Positions 34,401 to 41,700 of a stretch of 64,000 bases of DNA are shown piece after piece (positions within the stretch are counted from its first letter, which is position 1; each line of letters opens with the position of its first letter). A model generated the notes under the pieces. It was not told the origin of the DNA, searched no databases, and worked only from the letters and a program-made list of their open reading frames with translations. The stretch spans positions 248,001-312,000 of the forward strand of contig JAFEFL010000070.1 in NCBI GenBank assembly GCA_018240595.1. Reading direction: 5' to 3'. This DNA comes from Pseudomonadota bacterium (GTDB lineage: Bacteria; Pseudomonadota; Alphaproteobacteria; Rhizobiales; Xanthobacteraceae). The position numbers were made by a program, and so were the translations under genes.

Positions 34401-34418
34401 CGTGATTTTTCCGTGAGC
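34401..34418 (+). promoter_or_regulatory. candidate SARP box upstream of the enediyne operon
   Basis: Two heptamers, CGTGATT (34401) and CGTGAGC (34412), are exactly 11 nt apart in the gap between the SARP gene and the small protein that opens the biosynthetic operon. They share the CGTGA core with the repeats at 33454 and 33476. Confidence 0.4.
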
Positions 34419-34537
34419 CGCGCGCGCGGTTCAGCGAGACCGCGCCCACAGGTGGCGGCTATTCGCCCGCCACGACGCCCTGCCAGAGTTTCCGCGCGGC
34501 GATGCGACGGCCGCGCGGCAAACCGTACGGCGTCCCG

Positions 34538-34858
34538 ATGCAGCAGCATCTTCAAACCGACATCGTTCAATCGTTCTGGCTCCGCTTCTGGCGCGAGCCG
34601 CACCGCGGCCCGCATCGCGAATGGCGCGGCTCGATCTGGCACGAACAGCAGGCCGCCCACGACAAGCCGACGATCGTCGCCAATCCCGAGGAGGCTTTCG
34701 AGTTCGTGCGCCACGTCCTGCGCGGCGACGCCGGCGACAGCATTGCCGATGACACCGATGTCCCCGGTCGTCCGACCGGCGGCGGCCGGGCGGGGCTGCG
34801 GCATCGCTTGCAGCGGCTGGCCGGATGGTGGCGCGGATCGAAGGGAGCAAAGCCGTGA
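34538..34858 (+). CDS. small protein of unknown function, first gene of the enediyne operon
   Basis: This 106-residue protein begins MQQHLQTDIVQSFWLRFW and has a short conserved-looking core: WRGSIWHEQQ, then a spacer, then NPEEAFEFVRHVLRGD. The pattern resembles small proteins with a strand W-R-G-x-V-x-H followed by an amphipathic helix, found beside other regulators, but I do not recognise a named family. The C-terminal third is basic and Gly/Arg-rich. Its stop overlaps the GTG start of UnbL by 4 nt, so it is translationally coupled. The ATG at 34538 has only a weak ribosome site. A regulatory or assembly role is open. Confidence 0.65.
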   Translation: MQQHLQTDIVQSFWLRFWREPHRGPHREWRGSIWHEQQAAHDKPTIVANPEEAFEFVRHVLRGDAGDSIADDTDVPGRPTGGGRAGLRHRLQRLAGWWRGSKGAKP

Positions 34859-35850
34859 CCCTGGTTCGTCCGTTCGCCTCGCCGGCTCGCCTCGGCCCTC
34901 CGGCCTCGCTGCTGCGGCGCCTGTTCCGCCTGTCGCCGCGGCAGGCCGAATTCGCCACGCGAGGTTTCACCGCCCACGACGAGATCAAACGTCAGGCGCT
35001 CGAAGACGCCGGGCGCGCCTTCATCGGCGGCTATAACAGCGCGCTCGCGGCCACGGACTTGTCCGACATCCTCGATCATGTCGCGGACACGGCGCCCGCG
35101 CTGCGGGGCTTTGCCGCCGAAGGCGCCACCATGGGCGTCGCTATCGCCGATGCGATGTCGCTGCGGCGGGCGCAACTGCCCGCCTTTCTCGCCGTCACCG
35201 AGCGCGACTTCACTTATCTCGCCCATGTCGGCGCCGGCTGGGCGCTGGCGCGAACGCCGTGGCGGCGGCATGCGATCCTCGCATCGCTCGATGCCGTCCA
35301 TCATTGGCTGGCCTATGACGGCCTCGGCTTTCACGACGCCTATTTCAGCCAGCCGCGCATGGCCCGGGGCTGGCGGCGCATCACCGACGGCTACGCGGCG
35401 CGCGTCTACGATCAGGGCATCGGCCGCGCGATCTGGTTCGTCTCCGGCGGCGACGTGGCCCACGCCGAGCGCATCCTCGCCGCTTTGCCGGCGTCCCGCC
35501 ACGGCGATCTCTGGTCGGGGCTCGGGCTGGCGATGGCCTATGCCGGGCCGGCGAGCGACGACGATTTCAACGCGGTGCTCACCGCCGCCGGTGCCGAAGT
35601 TGCCGCCTTTTCCCAAGGCGTCGCCTTCGCCTGCGAAGCGCGCGTCCGCGCCGGCGTCATCCCCGGCAACACCGACAACGCGGCGCGGGTCGTTTTGCGG
35701 CGCACGGCCAGTGCGGTGGCCGGGTTCGTACGCGACAGCCGTCACCGCCTTCCCGGCCGCGACGGCGCCGTGCCGCGCTACGAGATGTGGCGGCGCGATG
35801 TCGCCAGCGCATTTCAACGACCAGGCGCATCATGGAAACAAACCGCATGA
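34855..35850 (+). CDS. unbL: enediyne biosynthesis protein UnbL/E3-like (DUF1702)
   Basis: This 331-residue DUF1702 protein corresponds to the E3/UnbL gene of enediyne warhead cassettes. Recognisable segments are RGFAAEGATMGVAIADAM, YLAHVGAGWALARTPW, WLAYDGLGFHDAYF, VYDQGIGRAIWFVSGGD and LWSGLGLAMAYAG. These match the family order FxxEGAxMG, VGxGWAxAR, DGxGFHxxYF, DQGxGRxxWF, LWSGxGLAxxYAG. Its biochemical step is unknown; in enediyne producers it is part of the conserved set with E4, E5, PKSE and E10. The GTG at 34855 overlaps the upstream stop and has GGGAG 7 nt upstream. An ATG at 34825 lies inside the upstream gene and is less likely. Confidence 0.9.
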   Translation: MTLVRPFASPARLGPPASLLRRLFRLSPRQAEFATRGFTAHDEIKRQALEDAGRAFIGGYNSALAATDLSDILDHVADTAPALRGFAAEGATMGVAIADAMSLRRAQLPAFLAVTERDFTYLAHVGAGWALARTPWRRHAILASLDAVHHWLAYDGLGFHDAYFSQPRMARGWRRITDGYAARVYDQGIGRAIWFVSGGDVAHAERILAALPASRHGDLWSGLGLAMAYAGPASDDDFNAVLTAAGAEVAAFSQGVAFACEARVRAGVIPGNTDNAARVVLRRTASAVAGFVRDSRHRLPGRDGAVPRYEMWRRDVASAFQRPGASWKQTA

Positions 35851-37748
35851 CACCGTTTCTGCGCCGCCACGCCGCCAGGCTCGCAACTTTAATCATCGCG
35901 CTGGCGCTCTATATCCTGGCGCTGCCACACGACATTTCGGCCGCCGATCGCGCCGCGCTGGCGGCAAAGCTGCGCTTCGTGCCGACTTATCTCGAGCCAG
36001 CCGGCAACGGCAGGCCGATGCGCAAAGTGCGCACCGTCAATCCCGCGCTGAAGCATTTCGAATCCTGGATCTCATCGGTCGGCGCCGGCGCGGCGCTCGC
36101 CGACATCGCCGGCACCGGCAAGCCCGCCGACATTTGCCTCGTCGACCCGCGCAATGACAGCGTCTCGGTGATGCCCGCGCCGGACACCGGCGCACGCTTT
36201 ACGCCCTTTGCGCTGCCGACGCCGTCCGACGGCTATGACGCGCGCACCATCGCGCCGATGGGCTGCATGCCTGCCGACGTCAATGAAGACGGCCGCATGG
36301 ACCTCGTCGTCTATTACTGGGGCCGCACGCCTATCGTGTTCCTGCGTAACGACGCGAGCGAGCTCGGCGCGGCGGCGTTCACGCCCATCGAGATCGTACC
36401 GAAGCGCGAGGTTTGGAACACCAACGCCGCGATCATCGCCGATATCGACGGTGACGGGCATCCGGACCTGATGTTCGGCAACTATTTCCGCGACGGCGAC
36501 CGCATTCTCGATCCCGCCGCGACGGCCGGCGTCGAGATGCAGCATTCGATGTCGCGCGCAGAAAATGGCGGCCGCAACCGCCTGCTGCTATGGTTCAAGG
36601 CTGGCCGCAGCGAGATCGTCTATCACGACGCCAGCGACGCCTTGACCCGGGCGATGGCCGACGGCTGGACGCTGGCGCTCGGCGCCCGCGACCTGACCGG
36701 CGACCAGTTGCCGGAGATCTATGTCGCCAACGACTTCGGCTCTGACCGATTGCTGCTCAACGAGTCGGCACCGGGCAGGCCGAAGTTCAAGATCGTTGAA
36801 GGTCATCGCGATTTCACCACGCCGCGGTCCAAGGTGCTCGGCCGCGATTCCTTCAAGGGCATGGGCGTCGACTTCGGCGACGTCACCGGCGACGGCCTTC
36901 CGGCGATCGCAGTCAGCAACATCGCCTCACCTTACGCGCTGCTCGAGAGTCATTTTCTGTTCGTCAACAACGGCGACGCTGGAGCCTGGAAGCGCGGCGA
37001 GGCGCCGTATCGCGACGAAAGCTTCGCGAGGGGCACCTGGATCAGCAACTGGGGCTGGGACATCAAGTTCGCCGACGTGCTGAACAACGGCCGGCCAGCC
37101 TTGGTGCAGACCATCGGCTTTATCCAGGGCCGGCACGATGCATGGCCGCGCTTGCAGGAACTGGCGATGGGCAATGACGAGCTGCTGCCGCATCCGGCGG
37201 TGTGGCCGCGTTTCCGGGGCGACGAAGATCTATCCGGCCACGATCATGACCGGCTCTTCCTGCCGAGCGCCGACGGCGTCTACCACGACGTCTGGCCGTT
37301 GCTCGGTCTCGACCGCAACACCATCTCGCGCGGTGTCGCCACCGCCGACGTGTACGGCGACGGGCGATTGTCGGTGCTGATCGCGCGGCAGTGGCAGCCA
37401 TCGCTGTTCCTGCGCAACGTGTCGGAAGATGCCGGGCGCGCCATCGTCATCGACCTGCGCGTGCCGGGCCTGCCCGGCGCGACGCGCGCGGCTTACGGCG
37501 CCGAAGCCCGTGTCACGCTCGGCGACGGCCGCATCGTCACCTCCTTCGTCGATGGCGGTTCGGGTCACGGCGGCCGGCGCGCGCCGGAAATCCATCTCGG
37601 TCTCGGTGCGGTTGATGCCGGCCGCGCGTTCGACGTCGACGTCGCCTGGCGTGATGCCAATGGGCCGCACAAGACGACGCTCAAGCTCAAGCCGGGCCGT
37701 CACCACATCGTGGTCGGCAATCCCGCCGCCCCGCCGGCGGCGTTCTGA
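35847..37748 (+). CDS. unbV: enediyne biosynthesis protein UnbV/E4-like (FG-GAP propeller with ASPIC/UnbV domain)
   Basis: This protein of about 633 residues has an N-terminal membrane anchor or signal (LATLIIALALYILALP). It carries at least five FG-GAP/VCBS-type calcium-binding repeats: DVNEDGRMDLVVYY, DIDGDGHPDLMFGN, DLTGDQLPEIYVAN, DVTGDGLPAIAVSN and DVYGDGRLSVLIAR. A C-terminal ASPIC/UnbV domain (AYGAEARVTLGDGRIVTSF, then HLGLG) completes the CRTAC1-like architecture. It is the E4 member of the enediyne cassette; its reaction is unknown and it is probably exported or membrane-tethered. The ATG at 35847 overlaps the UnbL stop as ATGA; an ATG at 35832 is an alternative. Confidence 0.9.
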   Translation: MTPFLRRHAARLATLIIALALYILALPHDISAADRAALAAKLRFVPTYLEPAGNGRPMRKVRTVNPALKHFESWISSVGAGAALADIAGTGKPADICLVDPRNDSVSVMPAPDTGARFTPFALPTPSDGYDARTIAPMGCMPADVNEDGRMDLVVYYWGRTPIVFLRNDASELGAAAFTPIEIVPKREVWNTNAAIIADIDGDGHPDLMFGNYFRDGDRILDPAATAGVEMQHSMSRAENGGRNRLLLWFKAGRSEIVYHDASDALTRAMADGWTLALGARDLTGDQLPEIYVANDFGSDRLLLNESAPGRPKFKIVEGHRDFTTPRSKVLGRDSFKGMGVDFGDVTGDGLPAIAVSNIASPYALLESHFLFVNNGDAGAWKRGEAPYRDESFARGTWISNWGWDIKFADVLNNGRPALVQTIGFIQGRHDAWPRLQELAMGNDELLPHPAVWPRFRGDEDLSGHDHDRLFLPSADGVYHDVWPLLGLDRNTISRGVATADVYGDGRLSVLIARQWQPSLFLRNVSEDAGRAIVIDLRVPGLPGATRAAYGAEARVTLGDGRIVTSFVDGGSGHGGRRAPEIHLGLGAVDAGRAFDVDVAWRDANGPHKTTLKLKPGRHHIVVGNPAAPPAAF

Positions 37749-37771
37749 CAGCGCAAGGGACGCTAACACCC

Positions 37772-38773
37772 ATGACGATGGCGATTGGCACCCAGCAGAC
37801 CCGGCCGCAGGCCACCGCCCCGGCCGCCGAAAAGCCCGCCGTCGCCGAACGCTGGTATTCGGAAAAGCGGCTCGGCGGTTTGTCGCGCTTTGCCTTTGCC
37901 ATCACCGTGCTCAACATCGCCGGTCATCTCTTCCTCGGTTTCGAACAGAGCTGGGCGACGCCGTTTGTCGCCCTGGCGGCAGGCTATGGCACCGACCTCA
38001 TCGGCGAGACCATCGACGCCCGCGCCAACGGGCGGAGACCGCGTTATTCCGGCTCGTTCGTCGATCTCGTGCGCTTCCTGCTGCCGGCACACATCAGCGC
38101 GCTTGCGGTCGGCATGCTGCTGTACGCATCGCAGAACCTCGCCGCCGTCGCTTTCGGCGTTTCGGTGGCGATGGCGTCGAAATACGTCTTCCGTGTCGTC
38201 ATCGGCATCGACAGGCAGGGCCACCCGCTAAGGCGGCATTTCCTCAATCCGTCGAACTTCGGCATCACGCTGACGCTGGTGCTGTTTCCCAGTGTCGGCA
38301 TCGCCCCGCCCTATCAATTCGCCGAGAACACCTACGGCTTCGTCGACTGGCTGCTGCCACTGATCGTCATCGGCACCGGCAGCCTGCTCAATCTCAAGGC
38401 TACGGAGCGCATCCCGCTCATCCTCGCCTGGGTTTGCGCCTTCGCCGCGCAGGCGGCGATCCGCGCGGCGATCGACACCACACCGCTCGCCGCCGGGCTG
38501 ATGCCGATGACCGGTTTCGCCTTCGTGCTATTCACCTTCTACATGATCACCGATCCGGCGACGACGCCGGCGCGGCGGCCGGGTCAGATCGCCTTCGCCG
38601 TCGCGGTGGCCGCCGCCTACGCGATGTTCATGGAGCTGCACGTCGTCTTCGGCTTGTTCTACGCGCTCACACTGGTGACCGCCGGGCGCGGACTGTGGCT
38701 GTTCGTCAAGCAGCTGCGCGCCAGCGCCGCGGCGGCGCAAGCCCGCACGCCCAGCCTGACGCCGGCGGAATGA
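37772..38773 (+). CDS. unbU: enediyne biosynthesis membrane protein UnbU/E5-like (RnfD/NqrB-related)
   Basis: This 333-residue polytopic inner-membrane protein has about 7-9 hydrophobic helices. Conserved segments are HFLNPSNFGI and FAFVLFTFYMITDPATTPA, which resemble RnfD/NqrB electron-transport subunits. The D-x-x-(S/T)-G-A-T flavin-attachment signature of true RnfD/NqrB is not evident, so covalent FMN is doubtful. It is the E5 member of the cassette. A role in electron transfer or in product handling at the membrane is inference. It starts 23 nt after UnbV and ends 16 nt before the PKS, clearly within one operon. Confidence 0.88.
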   Translation: MTMAIGTQQTRPQATAPAAEKPAVAERWYSEKRLGGLSRFAFAITVLNIAGHLFLGFEQSWATPFVALAAGYGTDLIGETIDARANGRRPRYSGSFVDLVRFLLPAHISALAVGMLLYASQNLAAVAFGVSVAMASKYVFRVVIGIDRQGHPLRRHFLNPSNFGITLTLVLFPSVGIAPPYQFAENTYGFVDWLLPLIVIGTGSLLNLKATERIPLILAWVCAFAAQAAIRAAIDTTPLAAGLMPMTGFAFVLFTFYMITDPATTPARRPGQIAFAVAVAAAYAMFMELHVVFGLFYALTLVTAGRGLWLFVKQLRASAAAAQARTPSLTPAE

Positions 38774-38789
38774 CGAGGAGCGCCGCCCA

Positions 38790-41700
38790 ATGACCTCATC
38801 CGTCAGCCTGGCCATCGTCGCAACGGCTTGCCGGTTTCCGGACGCGAACTCGCCCGCCGAGCTTTGGGACAATGTGGTCGAGGGCCGCCGCTCGTTCCGC
38901 GCCATTCCGCGGCAGCGGCTCGACCTCGCGCGCTATGCGGCCGCGGCGATCGGGGAACCTGACTCGATCACGCCGGTGCGCGCCGGGCTGCTCACCGGTT
39001 GGCGACCCGATCCCGGCGCCTTGCGCATTCCGCGCAACACGTTCGAGGCGACCGACCTGACGCACTGGCTGGCGCTCGATGTCGCGCGCGACGCCCTCAC
39101 CGCGATCGGCGGCGCCGACAGACTCGATCGCGCCCGTACCGCCGTGGTGGTCGCCAATACACTCACCGGCGAGTTCAGCCGCGCCGCGCTGCTTCGCCTG
39201 CGCCTGCCCTTTCTCGACGACGTTCTCGCCGAGGCCGCGATCTCCACGGAACTCGATGACGGCGTTGCCGCGCGCTTGCGCCAGCAATTTGCCGCCACAC
39301 TGCGACAAAGCTTTGCAGACCCGAGTGAAGACAGCCTGGCCGGCGGCCTCGCCAACACCATCGCCGGCCGCATCGCCAATTACTTCGATCTCCATGGCGG
39401 CGGCTATTCGGTCGACGGCGCCTGCGCATCCTCGCTGGTCGCGGTGGCCGACGCCGGCAACCTGTTGATCACCGGACAAGCCGATGCCGTGCTGGTCGCC
39501 GCCGTCGATCTGAGCCTCGATCCTTTCGAACTGGTCGGCTTCTCGCGCAACGGAGCTCTCGCCGCCGGCGAGATGCGCGTGTTCGATGCGCGCGCGAGCG
39601 GATTCTGGCCCGGCGAAGGCGGCGGCGCCGTGCTGCTGATGCGCGAAGAAGATGCGAAGGCGCGCGGCCTGCCGTTACTGGCGCGGCTGCGCGGCTGGGG
39701 ACTGTCGAGCGACGGCGCCGGCGGCCTGACGCGGCCTTCCAGCGACGGCCAGAGCACCGCCTATCGCCGCGCCTATGAGATGGCGGGCATCGACCCGGCC
39801 GATCTCACCTTCGTCGAGGCGCACGGCACCGGCACTGCGATCGGCGATCCGACCGAGGTGCGCGCGCTGGCCGCGCTGCGCGGCGGCGCGCGCGAGCCGC
39901 TGCCGATCGGCTCGATCAAGGCCAATATCGGGCACGCCAAGGCGGCGGCCGGTCTCGCCGGCCTGATCAAGACTGTCGAAGCGCTGCGCACGGGCATCGT
40001 GCCGCCGCATGTCGGCTGCGACACGCCGCATGGCGTGTTCGCGGAGGTCGATCATCGCGTGCGGCCGGTGCTGAGCCCGCTCTTGCTCGACGGCGATCGC
40101 GCCGCGCTGGCCGGCGTGTCAAGCTTCGGCTTCGGCGGCATCAATGCGCATGCGGTGTTGGAAGCCACCGCACGAAATTCGGCGCCGCGAACCGCGCCGC
40201 CGCGCCCCATAGCGCAGGACGCGGAGCTCTTCGTTTTCGGCGGTGAGACTGCCGCCGACGTCGTCAACACCATCGCGCGGCTCGAAGCGCGCGCGGAAAG
40301 CCTGTCGATGGCCGAGCTTGCCGATGCCGCAACCTATACGGCGGACCAGGCCCGCTTTGCCCCCGTGCGCGCCGCGGTCGTCGCCCGCGACGGCAGCGAA
40401 CTCGCGATCCGGCTGGTGAAGGCGAAGGCGCTCATCGCCGCCGGCGCAACAGCGCACGACGTAGAGGCAGGCATCTTCGTCGGCGTCGCAACGCGGACGC
40501 CACGCATCGCCTTCCTGCTGCCCGGCCAGGCCGCGCCGTCGCGGCCGGATGGCGGCGCCTGGCGGCGACGCTTTGCCTCCAGCGACGAACTGGTGCGGCA
40601 ATTACCGGATGATGCCGCTAACCCGGTCGCCACCGACATCGCGCAGCCCGCCATTACGGCGGCGTCGCTTGCTGCTCTCAGCGTGATGCAGCAGCTCGGC
40701 ATCGAGGGAGGCATCGCCACAGGCCACAGCCTCGGCGAGATCGCGGCATTGGCCTTTGCCGGCGCGCTCGATCCTGCGGAAGCGCTCGCCCTCGCGCGCG
40801 AGCGCGGCGCCATCATGATGCAGCACGGCATCGGCGGCGGCGCCATGCTGCGGCTCGCCCTGCCCCGCGTTGAGGCCGCGATGCTGGCCGATGCGCACGG
40901 CGCCACGGTCGCCTGTGTCAACGCCGAGCGCGAGATCGTGCTGTCCGGGTCGCGGGCGGCGATCGATGCAATCGTGGTGCAAGCCCGCGCCCGCGACATC
41001 GAGACCACGGCCCTCAAGGTTTCGCACGCATTTCACAGCGCGCACATGACACCGGCGGTCGAGCCATGGCGCGCCGTTCTCGATGGCACGCCGTTCAAGC
41101 CCATGACCCGCCCAGTCGTTTCGACGGTAACCGGCGACATTCTCGACGACCATGCGGCCCTGGGAGCGCTGCTGCTCCGCCAGCTCACGGCGCCGGTGTT
41201 ATTCGGCGCGGCGCTTGACCGGGTCGCCGGCGAAGCGGACATCGTCGTCGAATGCGGACCGGGACAAGGGCTGACGCGTCTGGCGCGGGCGCGCGGCCTC
41301 GACGCTTATTCCGTCGATGCCTTCGGGCCATCCCTCGCGCCGCTGCTCTCGTCCGTCGCCGCGTTGTTCGTCGCCGGCGCCGCGCCGCGTTTCGGCGCGC
41401 TTTACGCGGGTCGCAGATTGCGCGCCTTCGATCCGGGCGCCCGGCCGCATTTCCTCGCCAGCCCCTGCGCGCCGCGCCGAGACGTGGCGGCCGCGCCGCC
41501 CACCGCGCCGGAGGCACTTGCCGTTGACAAGGCCGCGCTCGCGCCGGCCCAGGAGGAAACCGCTGTCCCGGTCTTGGAGGAAACCGCTGTCCCGGCCCGT
41601 GGGGAAACCGCCGTCCCAGCCCGTGCGGAGGCCGCTGTCCCAGCCCGTGCGGAGGCCGCTGTCCCAGCCCATGACCAGCACGATCCACTCGTGCTGGTGC

